A stretch of DNA of 64,000 nt from Massilia pinisoli (GTDB lineage Bacteria > Pseudomonadota > Gammaproteobacteria > Burkholderiales > Burkholderiaceae_D). The stretch is taken from positions 62,001-126,000 of the forward strand of contig NZ_JANUGW010000016.1 of assembly GCF_024753285.1 (NCBI RefSeq), in the 5' to 3' direction. Made by a program: the position numbers and the translations under genes. This document shows positions 1 through 8,936 of the stretch, piece by piece. Each line of letters starts with the position of its first letter. Within the stretch, counting starts at the first letter, position 1. A model generated the notes under the pieces. The model saw only the letters and a program-made list of their open reading frames with translations. It was not told the origin of the DNA and did no database searches.

Positions 1-887
1 TGCAGCAGAAGGGCTCGCTGGTCGACCCGGACAAGACGCGCTTCGACTTCAGCCACAACGCGCCGCTGACGGCCGAGGAAATCGCGAAAGTCGAGCAGAT
101 CGTCAACGCCGAGATCCTGCAGAACCACGCGACGCAGGCGCACCACATGTCGATGGACGACGCGATCAAGCATGGCGCCATGGCCCTGTTCGGCGAGAAA
201 TACGGCGACACGGTGCGCGTGCTGGACATCGGCTCGTCAAAAGAGCTGTGCGGCGGCGTGCACGTCACCCGCACGGGCGACATCGGCCTGTTCAAGATCG
301 TGTCCGAGTCGGGCGTGGCCGCCGGCATCCGCCGCGTGGAAGCCGTGACGGGCGAGGGCGCGCTGGCGCTCGTGCAGTCGATCAACCGCAAGCTGAACGA
401 AGCGGCAGGCGCGCTGAAGACGAGCCCGGACGAGCTGCCGTCGCGTATCTCGCAAGTGCAGGACCAGGTCAAGTCGCTCGAGAAGGAAATCGCCGCGCTG
501 AAGTCGAAGCTGGCCGCGGGGCAGGGCGACGAGCTGGTGACGCAGGCCATCGACGTGAACGGCATCAAGGTGCTGGCCGCCACGATGGAAGGCGCCGACG
601 TGGGGAGCCTCCGCGAAACGATGGACAAGCTGAAGGACAAGCTCAAGACGGCGGCCATCGTGCTGGCGTCGGTGGCGGACGGCAAGGTCAGCCTGATTGC
701 CGGCGTCACGGCCGATGCCACCGGCAAGGTCAAGGCGGGCGATCTCGTCAACTTCGTCGCCAAGCAGGTGGGCGGCAAGGGCGGCGGCCGTCCGGACATG
801 GCGCAGGCCGGCGGTACGGATCCTGCCGCACTGCCGCAGGCACTGGCTGGCGTCGCTGGCTGGGTTGGCGAGCGCGTGTCCGCGTAA
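1..887 (+). CDS. alaS: Alanine-tRNA ligase, C-terminal part (5' end outside window)
   Basis: Charges tRNA-Ala with alanine in the cytoplasm and hydrolyses mischarged Ser/Gly-tRNA-Ala. Only about the last 294 residues are present; the reading frame is open from base 3. The first residues carry the family stretch GSLVDPDKTRFDFSH, followed by the editing domain with the metal-binding CGGVH motif (the usual form is CGGTH; Cys and His ligands are kept). A coiled-coil segment (ISQVQDQVKSLEKEIAALKSK) precedes the glycine-rich DHHA1/C-Ala domain (GGKGGGRPDMAQAGG) that ends the protein normally. A hairpin follows the stop codon. Identification is secure. Confidence 0.95.
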   Translation, partial: QQKGSLVDPDKTRFDFSHNAPLTAEEIAKVEQIVNAEILQNHATQAHHMSMDDAIKHGAMALFGEKYGDTVRVLDIGSSKELCGGVHVTRTGDIGLFKIVSESGVAAGIRRVEAVTGEGALALVQSINRKLNEAAGALKTSPDELPSRISQVQDQVKSLEKEIAALKSKLAAGQGDELVTQAIDVNGIKVLAATMEGADVGSLRETMDKLKDKLKTAAIVLASVADGKVSLIAGVTADATGKVKAGDLVNFVAKQVGGKGGGRPDMAQAGGTDPAALPQALAGVAGWVGERVSA

Positions 888-910
888 CGAGCGCCGCCTG
901 CGTCACGGTA

Positions 911-937
911 GCGTGGGCGGATTTTCCGCCCACGCAT
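911..937 (+). terminator. Perfect hairpin after alaS
   Basis: An 11-bp perfect inverted repeat (GCGTGGGCGGA / TCCGCCCACGC) with a TTT loop lies 23 bases after the alaS stop. There is no following T-run, so this is a terminator candidate or mRNA 3'-end stabiliser rather than a classical intrinsic terminator. Confidence 0.4.
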
Positions 938-1202
938 TCAACAAGAGCACGAATCGAGCGAAGTTTGAGCAGGGTCAACGGTAGGTCATGTTGAACGCAT
1001 GGCGCATCAAGTCCAGGGCCCGCTGACAAGCGATCCACGGGTCATCCCTTTCTTTCGGTCATGCGTCGCGCATCTCTGTCCGCCTGTCAAGTTATTGCCG
1101 TTGTTACATCGCAACACCGATACCAAATTTTGGTGCGGCGCGTCATAATGGGGTAATTGGAGTACTATGGGGTCACGTGCCCTACCAACCAGCAGGCAAT
1201 CG
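938..1202. other. Intergenic stretch between alaS and the TusA-like gene
   Basis: No convincing coding sequence is seen between alaS and the next gene (888-1202 overall). It holds the alaS hairpin, a 13-bp palindrome ACCAAATTTTGGT at 1122-1134, and a CATAAT hexamer at 1143-1148 that could be the -10 of the TusA-like gene; no good -35 partner was found. Confidence 0.4.
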
Positions 1203-1460
1203 ATGAGCGAAACCATGATCGACACCGGCACCATCGAGGTCCAGAAGGACCTGGATGCGCGTGGCTTGAACTGCCCCTTGCCGATTCTTAAGGCCAAGAA
1301 GGCGCTTGCCGAACTGGCGAGCGGGGAGGTACTGCGCATCGTCGCCACCGACACCGGTTCGGTACGCGATTTCCAGGCATTTGCCAAGCAGACCGGCAAC
1401 GCCTTGCTGGCACATACCCACACCAACGGCGAATTCACGTTCTGGCTCCGCCGCAAGTAA
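1203..1460 (+). CDS. TusA/SirA-family sulfur carrier protein
   Basis: Small cytoplasmic sulfurtransferase/sulfur-carrier of the TusA family, which passes persulfide sulfur to tRNA thiolation or molybdenum-cofactor enzymes. The 85-residue product has the family signature LDARGLNCPLPILKAKKAL, where the Cys of the CPxP motif is the persulfide carrier, and ends in the usual FTFWLRRK-like strand. ATG 1203 was preferred to the upstream ATG 1167, which would add 12 residues outside the family; ATG 1215 is also possible. It is monocistronic. Several TusA paralogues exist in most genomes, so a tusA symbol is not assigned. Confidence 0.85.
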   Translation: MSETMIDTGTIEVQKDLDARGLNCPLPILKAKKALAELASGEVLRIVATDTGSVRDFQAFAKQTGNALLAHTHTNGEFTFWLRRK

Positions 1461-1590
1461 CACCGCTTTCCACCGATGGCCCGGTTCGCCGGGCAACCCC
1501 ATAGCCTGTTCTTCAGGAAACCCCAACACGCACAACACATCACGATTAGGGTATTTCCTCTAGCCGAAAAACGCACGATCGTGCTTTAAT

Positions 1591-1620
1591 TCTGACCTGA
1601 ACGACATTTGCTTTTATAAT
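1591..1620 (+). promoter_or_regulatory. Candidate sigma-70 promoter of etfBA
   Basis: A perfect TATAAT (1615-1620) lies about 50 bases before the etfB start. The -35 region is weak (TCTGAC at 1591-1596, 18-bp spacer). The position is suitable; activity is inferred. Confidence 0.4.
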
Positions 1621-1670
1621 TCGGATCATTTTTAGTCTTTAGTCTTCACCCCATTTTCCAAAGGCCCAAT

Positions 1671-2420
1671 ATGAAAGTCCTGGTACCCGTCAAACGCGTG
1701 GTCGACTACAACGTCAAGGTCCGCGTCAAGTCCGACGGCAGTGGCGTCGATATCGCCAACGTCAAAATGTCGATGAACCCGTTCGACGAGATCGCGGTGG
1801 AAGAAGCCACGCGCCTGAAGGAAGCCGGCAAGGTCACCGAGATCGTTGCCGTGACCTGCGGCGTGGCCCAGGCCCAGGAAACCCTGCGCACCGCGATGGC
1901 GATCGGCGCCGACCGCGGCGTGCTGGTGGAGACCGCTGCCGAGATCGAGCCGCTGGGCGTCGCCAAGGTGCTGAAAGCGCTGGCCGTGGAAGAGCAGCCG
2001 CAATTGATCATCCTGGGCAAGCAGGCGATCGACGACGATTCGAACCAGACCGGTCAGATGCTGGCCGCGCTGCTGGGCTGGCCGCAAGCGACGTTCGCAT
2101 CGAAGGTCGTGCTGGAAGACGGCAAGGTCACCGTGACCCGCGAAGTGGACGGCGGCCTGGAAACCGTGCAACTGACCTTGCCGGCCATCGTCACCACCGA
2201 CCTGCGCCTGAACGAGCCGCGCTACGTCACCTTGCCGAACATCATGAAGGCGAAGAAAAAACCGCTGACGACCGTCAAGCCGGAAGACCTCGGTGTCGAC
2301 GTCACGCCGCGCCTGAAGACCGTCAAGGTCGCCGAGCCGGCCAAGCGTTCGGCCGGCGTCAAAGTGCCCGACGTGGCGACCCTGGTTGCGAAGCTGCGCA
2401 CCGAAGCTAAAGTCATCTAA
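1671..2420 (+). CDS. etfB: Electron transfer flavoprotein beta subunit
   Basis: Beta subunit of the ETF heterodimer, which takes electrons from acyl-CoA dehydrogenases and passes them to ETF-quinone oxidoreductase; binds AMP structurally. The 249-residue length is standard. The N-terminus MKVLVPVKRVVDYNVKVRVK, the motif NPFDEIAVEEA and the C-terminal LTTVKPEDLGVD region are characteristic. etfA follows 16 bases downstream, so the two form an operon, and an acyl-CoA dehydrogenase gene comes next on the same strand. Confidence 0.95.
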   Translation: MKVLVPVKRVVDYNVKVRVKSDGSGVDIANVKMSMNPFDEIAVEEATRLKEAGKVTEIVAVTCGVAQAQETLRTAMAIGADRGVLVETAAEIEPLGVAKVLKALAVEEQPQLIILGKQAIDDDSNQTGQMLAALLGWPQATFASKVVLEDGKVTVTREVDGGLETVQLTLPAIVTTDLRLNEPRYVTLPNIMKAKKKPLTTVKPEDLGVDVTPRLKTVKVAEPAKRSAGVKVPDVATLVAKLRTEAKVI

Positions 2421-2436
2421 TTAAGGAATTTCATCC

Positions 2437-3369
<933 letters not shown>

Positions 3370-3383
3370 TCCACTCCCGCGAA

Positions 3384-3452
3384 GGCGGGAACCCGAGTCT
3401 GTAGCGTTTAACCGGCGTTTGCCGTTGCTGGCTGTGGGTTCCCGCCTTTTTT
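3384..3452 (+). terminator. Long inverted repeat with T-run after etfA
   Basis: GGCGGGAACCC (3384-3394) and GGGTTCCCGCC (3436-3446) form a perfect 11-bp inverted repeat followed by six T residues, enclosing a 41-base loop. The left arm also contains the short hairpin CCCGC-GAAG-GCGGG (3376-3389), a shape common in dispersed REP-like repeats. It probably ends the etfBA transcript. Confidence 0.6.
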
Positions 3453-3498
3453 GCGACTTGAGATTGACGTTTACGTAAAGAGAAACTAGGAGACCGCG

Positions 3499-5289
3499 GT
3501 GAGCTACAACGCCCCCCTGAAAGACATGCTGTTCGTGATGAACGAACTGGCCAATCTGTCCGAGATCAACCAGCTGCCCGGCTGCGAAGACGCGACCCCC
3601 GACACCGTCGAGGCCGTGCTGGAAGAGAACGCGAAATTCTGCGGCGAAGTCGTCGCCCCGCTGAACCACCCGGGCGACAAGGAGCCGAGCTACTGGCACG
3701 ACGGCCAAGTCACAACGTCGAAAGGTTTCAAGGAAGCGTTCAGGAGCTTCGCGGATGCCGGCTGGCAAGGCGTGCAGCACCCGGCCGAATTTGGCGGCCA
3801 GGGCTTGCCGAAGCTCGTCGCCACGCCGTGCATCGAGATGCTGAATGCGTCGAACATCGCGTTCGCGCTCGTCGGCCTGCTGACGGACGGCGCCATCGAG
3901 GCGCTGCTGACGGCCGGCACAGACGAACAGAAGACGCGCTTCATCGAGCCGCTGATCTCCGGCAAGTGGACGGGCACGATGAACCTGACGGAGCCGCAAG
4001 CCGGTTCCGACCTCGCCGCCGTGCGCACGCGCGCCGTGCCGCAGGGCGACGGCACGTACAAGGTCTTCGGCACCAAGATCTTCATCACGTATGGCGAGCA
4101 CGACATGGCGGAGAACATCATCCACCTCGTCCTCGCGCGCACGCCGGACGCGCCCGCGGGCGTGAAGGGCATCTCGCTGTTCATCGTGCCGAAGTTCCAC
4201 GTGAACGCCGACGGCTCGCTGGGCGAGCGCAACGACGTGCACTGCGTCTCCATCGAACACAAGCTGGGCATCAAGGCGAGCCCGACCGCCGTGCTGCAGT
4301 TCGGCGACCATGGCGGCGCGATCGGCACGCTGGTCGGCGAAGAGAACCGCGGCCTCGAATACATGTTCATCATGATGAATGCCGCGCGTTTCGGCGTCGG
4401 CATGCAGGGTATCGGCCTGGCCGAGCGCGCCTACCAGCAGGCCGTCGCGTTCGCGAAGGAGCGCGTGCAGTCGCGCGCCGTCGAAGGTTCCAGCGGCCCC
4501 GTCGCCATCATCAACCACCCGGACGTGCGCCGCATGCTGATGTCGATGCGTGCGCAGACGGAGGCGGCACGCGCGCTGGCGTACGTCGGTGCCGGCCTGT
4601 CCGACCTGGCACACAGCCACCCGGACGAGGCGACGCGCAAGACCAACCTGGCACTGTACGAATACCTCGTGCCGGTGATCAAGGGCTGGTCGACGGAGAT
4701 GAGCGAGAACGTCGCGCGCGACGGCGTGCAGGTCCATGGCGGCATGGGTTTCATCGAAGAGACGGGCGCCGCGCAGCACTATCGCGACGCGAAGATCCTG
4801 ACCATCTACGAAGGCACGACGGCGATCCAGGCGAACGACCTCGTGGGCCGCAAGACGGTGCGCGACGGCGGCGCCGTGGCGAAGGCTATCCTGGCGCAAG
4901 TCCGCGCGACCGAGGCGCAGCTGGCGGACGCGCAGGATGCCGACCTCGCCGCGATCCGCACGCAACTGGTGGCGGGCAGCGCGGCGCTGGAAGCGGTCGT
5001 CGACTACGTCGTGGCGAACACGAAAGCCGACCCGCGCGCCGTGTTCGCGGGCAGCGTCGTGTACCTGAAGCTGGCCGGTGTCGTGCTGGGCGGCTGGCAG
5101 ATGGCGCGCGCGGCCCTCGTGGCCCGCAACAAGCTGGCTGCCGGCGATGGCGACGCGGCGTTCTACCGCGCCAAGATCGCGACGGCACGCTTCTTCGCCG
5201 ACCACATCCTGTCGCAGGCGGATGGCCTGCGCCACGCGATCGTGGACGGCAGCGCGGGCGTGCTGGCGCTGGACGTCGAGCAGTTCTGA
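3499..5289 (+). CDS. Acyl-CoA dehydrogenase (long form with C-terminal extension)
   Basis: FAD-dependent acyl-CoA dehydrogenase that oxidises an acyl-CoA to the trans-2-enoyl-CoA and hands electrons to ETF, which is encoded just upstream. The 596-residue protein is longer than the ~380-residue core family and fits the subgroup with an extra C-terminal domain (about residues 470-590). Seen motifs are MNLTEPQAGSDLAAV (FAD/substrate), the NAARFGVGMQGIGLAERAYQ helix, VQVHGGMGFIEE and IYEGTTAIQANDL. The start is GTG at 3499 with AGGAG upstream. The acyl-chain specificity cannot be read from sequence. A strong terminator follows. Confidence 0.9.
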   Translation: MSYNAPLKDMLFVMNELANLSEINQLPGCEDATPDTVEAVLEENAKFCGEVVAPLNHPGDKEPSYWHDGQVTTSKGFKEAFRSFADAGWQGVQHPAEFGGQGLPKLVATPCIEMLNASNIAFALVGLLTDGAIEALLTAGTDEQKTRFIEPLISGKWTGTMNLTEPQAGSDLAAVRTRAVPQGDGTYKVFGTKIFITYGEHDMAENIIHLVLARTPDAPAGVKGISLFIVPKFHVNADGSLGERNDVHCVSIEHKLGIKASPTAVLQFGDHGGAIGTLVGEENRGLEYMFIMMNAARFGVGMQGIGLAERAYQQAVAFAKERVQSRAVEGSSGPVAIINHPDVRRMLMSMRAQTEAARALAYVGAGLSDLAHSHPDEATRKTNLALYEYLVPVIKGWSTEMSENVARDGVQVHGGMGFIEETGAAQHYRDAKILTIYEGTTAIQANDLVGRKTVRDGGAVAKAILAQVRATEAQLADAQDADLAAIRTQLVAGSAALEAVVDYVVANTKADPRAVFAGSVVYLKLAGVVLGGWQMARAALVARNKLAAGDGDAAFYRAKIATARFFADHILSQADGLRHAIVDGSAGVLALDVEQF

Positions 5290-5311
5290 CGGCGATCCAT
5301 ACGATGCATTG

Positions 5312-5336
5312 AAAGCGGCCTGCGGGCCGCTTTTTT
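5312..5336 (+). terminator. Intrinsic terminator after the acyl-CoA dehydrogenase gene
   Basis: AAGCGGCC-TGC-GGGCCGCTT stem followed by a T-run, 22 bases after the stop codon. Confidence 0.85.
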
Positions 5337-5351
5337 CATGGCGCGGCGGGA

Positions 5352-5765
5352 TCAGCCGTAGGCGCCGCCCGTGTACAGCAGGTCGAACATGCGTGAGATC
5401 GTGGCGATGAGCACCGTCGCGCCGACCAGCATCGTGAGCACGACGAGCAGGATCACGAACCAGTGCGACGAAGACTGGCGCCCCGAGCCGGCGTTGTAGC
5501 GGGCATCCCACTTCTCGTCCGGCGTGAGCCCGATGACCAGGGCCTCGATGAAGCCGGCGACGCACGATACGATGATCGGGAGCAGCACCCAGAACGGATT
5601 CGGCGCGTGCCCGAGCCCGTACACGAGGCCGGCCACGGGGAGGCTGCAGACGTGCAGCAGGCCGATGCGGTCGACGCTGCCCTTGAGGTAGAAACGGTGC
5701 GCGCCGATGCCGCCGAGCAGGAAGGCGAGGGAGGTGGCGAGAGTCTTGTTCTTGTGCTGCGACAT
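5352..5765 (-). CDS. TM2-domain membrane protein
   Basis: Small inner-membrane protein of unknown function with an N-terminal TM2 domain (two helices joined by a short turn, LAFLLGGIGAHRFYLKGS motif) and further hydrophobic segments around residues 55-85 and 105-130. The ATG at 5765 (MSQHKNKTLA) begins right before the domain; longer in-frame upstream sequence has no family character. The gene converges on the acyl-CoA dehydrogenase gene and is transcribed away from rpsP. TM2 proteins are common but have no general assigned role. Confidence 0.8.
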   Translation of the reverse strand: MSQHKNKTLATSLAFLLGGIGAHRFYLKGSVDRIGLLHVCSLPVAGLVYGLGHAPNPFWVLLPIIVSCVAGFIEALVIGLTPDEKWDARYNAGSGRQSSSHWFVILLVVLTMLVGATVLIATISRMFDLLYTGGAYG

Positions 5766-5984
5766 CGCGTTCTTGTTGAAAGGAAAGCCATCAGTATCGT
5801 CCAAAACGGGGTATGTGGCACGCGCTTTCGCGCTCCGGGTGTCCACGGGGGCAAGTACGCGGTCGCAATGCGCAATTCCGCAGGGAGAACGGGGCCGCAC
5901 AGTGGCGGAGTGGCCCGAAATCGGCGATAATCTTGGATTCGGCCGGGACTGCGCGCCCCGCGTTCTTGGTTTTTATGTAAACGC

Positions 5985-6014
5985 TTGCTGATGCGAGGTA
6001 GGGCGCGCTATAAT
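5985..6014 (+). promoter_or_regulatory. Promoter of the rpsP operon
   Basis: TTGCTG (5985-5990), an 18-bp spacer and a perfect TATAAT (6009-6014), 40 bases before the rpsP start codon, giving a short leader. Confidence 0.7.
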
Positions 6015-6054
6015 CGTCGGCTTTCTCCGTCCAGCACAATTTTTTGGAAATATT

Positions 6055-6303
6055 ATGGTCGTTATTCGTTTAGCTCGTGGTGGTGCCAAGAAGCGCCCGT
6101 TCTACAACATCGTTGCAACCGACTCGCGCAATCGCCGCGACGGCCGTTTCATCGAGCGCATCGGTTACTACAACCCGATGGCTTCGGGCAAAGAAGTCGG
6201 CCTGAACATCACCGCTGACCGCCTGTCGTACTGGCAAGGCGTTGGCGCACAACTGTCGCCGACCGTTGCTCGCCTGATCTCGTCGCAAAAGGCTGCTGCT
6301 TAA
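6055..6303 (+). CDS. rpsP: 30S ribosomal protein S16
   Basis: Small-subunit ribosomal protein needed for 30S assembly. The 82-residue product shows the S16 start MVVIRLARGGAKKRPFYN and the RDGRFIERIGYYNP motif. It is the first gene of the conserved rpsP-rimM-trmD-rplS operon, which is complete here, and has its own strong promoter. Standard length. Confidence 0.98.
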   Translation: MVVIRLARGGAKKRPFYNIVATDSRNRRDGRFIERIGYYNPMASGKEVGLNITADRLSYWQGVGAQLSPTVARLISSQKAAA

Positions 6304-6320
6304 TTCGAGGTTGTAAAGGT

Positions 6321-6884
6321 TTGACTGATTCGGCAGCACATCCGGGCGCGACCGCGCCTGACGACCTGATCCAGGTCGGCCACATCACCGGCGCCTACGG
6401 GATCCGGGGTGGCATTCGCGTCGCACCGTATTCGATGGATGCGGATGCGCTGCTGAACATCAAAACCTGGTGGCTCGACAAGCCGTCGCTGCGTCCCGTC
6501 GAGGTGCGGAACGCGAAGTACCACAGCGGCGACGTGACGGCCACGCTGGTCGACGTGACCGACCGCGAAGGCGCCGAGGCCCTGAAAGGTGCCACGGTGC
6601 AGGTGTCGCGGGCGGACTTTCCGGCGCTGCCGGAAGACGAGTATTACTGGACCGACCTGATCGGGTTGGAGACGGTGAACCTGCAGGGCGAAGCGCTCGG
6701 CAAGGTGACCGACATGATGCACAATGGCGCGCAGTCCATTCTGCGGATCACGCCCGTGCCCGATCCGAACGCCGCTCCCGACGTGAAAGCGCCGGAGCGG
6801 CTCGTGCCGTTCGTGGACCAGTACGTCAAGACGGTCGACCTGCAAGCCAGACTGATTACCCTGGACTGGGGTCTGGATTATTGA
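6321..6884 (+). CDS. rimM: Ribosome maturation factor RimM
   Basis: 16S rRNA-processing factor that binds S19 and helps mature the head of the 30S subunit. The 187-residue protein has the N-terminal RimM barrel (IQVGHITGAYGIRGGIRVAPYS) and the C-terminal PRC-barrel (YYWTDLIGLETVN...LVPFVDQYVKTVDL). The reading frame opens at TTG 6321, with TAAAGG just upstream and 17 bases from the rpsP stop, so a TTG start is the best choice; no nearer ATG is in frame before the domain. Confidence 0.95.
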   Translation: MTDSAAHPGATAPDDLIQVGHITGAYGIRGGIRVAPYSMDADALLNIKTWWLDKPSLRPVEVRNAKYHSGDVTATLVDVTDREGAEALKGATVQVSRADFPALPEDEYYWTDLIGLETVNLQGEALGKVTDMMHNGAQSILRITPVPDPNAAPDVKAPERLVPFVDQYVKTVDLQARLITLDWGLDY

Positions 6885-6910
6885 TCCCGTCCGCCTGAAG
6901 CGAGGTCTCG

Positions 6911-7666
6911 ATGCAGTTTGACGTCGTGAGCTTGTTTCCCGAAATGTTTGCCGCATTGACGCAGTCGGGCGTGACCCGGCGCGCGCACGAGCAGGGCTTG
7001 TGGAACCTGTCGATCTGGAATCCGCGCGATTTCACGACCGACCGCCACCGCACCGTGGACGATCGCCCGTATGGCGGCGGCCCCGGCATGGTGATGCTGG
7101 CCAAGCCCCTCGAGGCGACGATCAACGCGGCGAAGCAGCGCCAGGTCGAGATGGGCCTGCCTGCGCCGAGAGTCGTGTTCATGTCGCCGCAAGGCAAGCC
7201 GCTGACGCATGCGCGCGTGATGGACTTGAAGGACGAGCCCGGTCTCGTCGTGCTGTGCGGACGCTACGAAGCGGTCGACCAGCGCCTGCTGGACCGTGTT
7301 GTCGACGAGGAAATTTCGCTGGGCGATTTCGTGTTGTCCGGCGGGGAGTTGCCCGCGATGGCGCTGATGGATGCCGTGGTGCGGCATCTGCCCGGTGTGC
7401 TGGGCGATGACGCGTCCGCCGTCGAAGACAGTTTTGTCAACGGCTTGCTGGATTCGCCGCATTACACGCGTCCGGAAGTCTATGAAGGCGTGGCCGTGCC
7501 GCCCGTGCTGATGGGCGGCAACCACGCCGAGATCATGAAGTGGCGCCGCCAGCGGATGCTGGAGGCGACCGCGAAGAAACGGCCCGATCTGCTGGACAAG
7601 GCGCGCAGCGCCGGTCTGCTGACGAAGGCCGACGAGCAGTTTCTCGCAACCTTGGTTGCGGAATAA
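6911..7666 (+). CDS. trmD: tRNA (guanine37-N1)-methyltransferase
   Basis: Methylates G37 next to the anticodon of several tRNAs using S-adenosylmethionine and prevents +1 frameshifting. It is a SPOUT-class enzyme with the knotted SAM site. The 251 residues start MQFDVVSLFPEMF, and show DDRPYGGGPGMVM, LCGRYEAVDQRL, ISLGDFVLSGGELPAM and the C-terminal HYTRPEVYEG segment. Third gene of the ribosomal operon. Confidence 0.97.
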   Translation: MQFDVVSLFPEMFAALTQSGVTRRAHEQGLWNLSIWNPRDFTTDRHRTVDDRPYGGGPGMVMLAKPLEATINAAKQRQVEMGLPAPRVVFMSPQGKPLTHARVMDLKDEPGLVVLCGRYEAVDQRLLDRVVDEEISLGDFVLSGGELPAMALMDAVVRHLPGVLGDDASAVEDSFVNGLLDSPHYTRPEVYEGVAVPPVLMGGNHAEIMKWRRQRMLEATAKKRPDLLDKARSAGLLTKADEQFLATLVAE

Positions 7667-7756
7667 AGGCGAATAACCGCAAGGCTATTCGCATGTTTAA
7701 CCCCATCCTCTACCGGGCATCGAACGCGCCGGCAAGATGGTATAAGGAGTCTACAA

Positions 7757-8134
7757 ATGGATCTGATCCAGCAACTCGAGCAAGAAGAGATTGCGCGCCT
7801 CGGCCGCAACATCCCTGATTTCGCACCGGGCGACACCGTTGTCGTCAACGTCAACGTCGTCGAAGGCAACCGCAAGCGCGCCCAGGCATACGAAGGCGTC
7901 GTCATCTCGCGTCGTAACCGCGGCCTGAACTCGAACTTCATCGTTCGCAAGATCTCGTCGGGCGAAGGCGTGGAGCGTACGTTCCAGCTGTACTCGCCGC
8001 TGATCGCTTCGATCGAAGTCAAGCGTCGCGGTGACGTGCGTCGTGCGAAGCTGTACTACCTGCGCGAGCGTTCGGGCAAATCGGCACGTATCAAAGAGAA
8101 ACTGCCGACCCGCAAAGCTGCTGCTGCAAAGTAA
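7757..8134 (+). CDS. rplS: 50S ribosomal protein L19
   Basis: Large-subunit protein at the 30S-50S interface. The 125-residue product has the L19 signature FAPGDTVVVNVNVVEGNRKR and VEVKRRGDVRRAKLYYLRER-like C-terminal region. Ribosome-binding site AAGGAG at 7744-7749. Last gene of the operon, with an intrinsic terminator after it. Confidence 0.98.
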   Translation: MDLIQQLEQEEIARLGRNIPDFAPGDTVVVNVNVVEGNRKRAQAYEGVVISRRNRGLNSNFIVRKISSGEGVERTFQLYSPLIASIEVKRRGDVRRAKLYYLRERSGKSARIKEKLPTRKAAAAK

Positions 8135-8151
8135 TAGCAATTGCGATAGGG

Positions 8152-8182
8152 AAAAGGCATCCAGGCGGATGCCTTTTTCTTT
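8152..8182 (+). terminator. Intrinsic terminator of the rpsP-rplS operon
   Basis: GGCATCC-AGGC-GGATGCC stem preceded by an A-run and followed by TTTTTCTTTT, immediately before the NUDIX gene. Confidence 0.85.
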
Positions 8183-8193
8183 TGGAGAGAGCC

Positions 8194-8859
8194 TTGGCAA
8201 AACTGCACATCGATCCCAAGCGCCTGCCCGTCGACGCGATCGCCGGCGAGCCGGCGGTGCCGGCCGACCGCCTGGATGCCGCCTGGCTGCGCGCGCGCCT
8301 TGCGCATCCGCCGCTGTGGGAGCCGGAATTGCCGGAAGACATGCGCCAGCGCTTTCCCGTGCTGCGCCGTGCGGCCGTCCTGATCCCCCTCGTGCGCCGG
8401 CCTGACGGCCTGACCGTGCTGCTGACCCAGCGTACCGAACACCTGACCAACCACGCGGGCCAGGTCAGCTTCCCCGGCGGCGGCGCCGAAGAGCTCGATT
8501 CCTCGCCGATCGAAACCGCGTTGCGCGAAACGGAGGAGGAGATCGGCCTGTCGCGCCGCCACATCGAGATCATCGGCGTGCTGCCCGACCACGTCACGGC
8601 GTCAGCCTATGTCGTCACCCCGGTCGTGGGCCTCGTCGCGCCGCCGTTCGACCTCACGGCCGAATCGAACGAAGTGGCCGACATCTTCGAAGTGCCGTTG
8701 CGGTTCCTGATGGACGGCATGAACCACCAGCGCATGTCGTTCGAGCTGCCCGACGGCGGCGGCCGGCGCAGCTTCTACGCGATGCCGTACGAACGCTTCT
8801 TCATCTGGGGCGCGACGGCAGGTATGCTTCGCAACTTATTTCATCTGCTGCGCGCCTGA
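8194..8859 (+). CDS. NUDIX hydrolase, CoA-pyrophosphatase type
   Basis: Hydrolyses nucleoside-diphosphate-linked compounds, most likely CoA to 3',5'-ADP and phosphopantetheine, as in the NudL/PCD1 branch. The CoA-pyrophosphatase sequence LLTQRTEHLTNHAGQVSFPG precedes the NUDIX box (GGGAEELDSSPIETALRETE then EEIGL), with catalytic glutamates intact. No ATG fits; TTG 8194 has GGAGAG five bases upstream and is preferred over TTG 8182. The gene begins right after the rplS terminator, so it has its own expression or relies on read-through. Confidence 0.85.
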   Translation: MAKLHIDPKRLPVDAIAGEPAVPADRLDAAWLRARLAHPPLWEPELPEDMRQRFPVLRRAAVLIPLVRRPDGLTVLLTQRTEHLTNHAGQVSFPGGGAEELDSSPIETALRETEEEIGLSRRHIEIIGVLPDHVTASAYVVTPVVGLVAPPFDLTAESNEVADIFEVPLRFLMDGMNHQRMSFELPDGGGRRSFYAMPYERFFIWGATAGMLRNLFHLLRA

Positions 8860-8936
8860 TCGGGCATGGACTCGCGCCGGTCTCTGCGCTATCGTAGCGG
8901 GCAATGAAGTAAGGCAACAACGACAAAGGACCGTGC

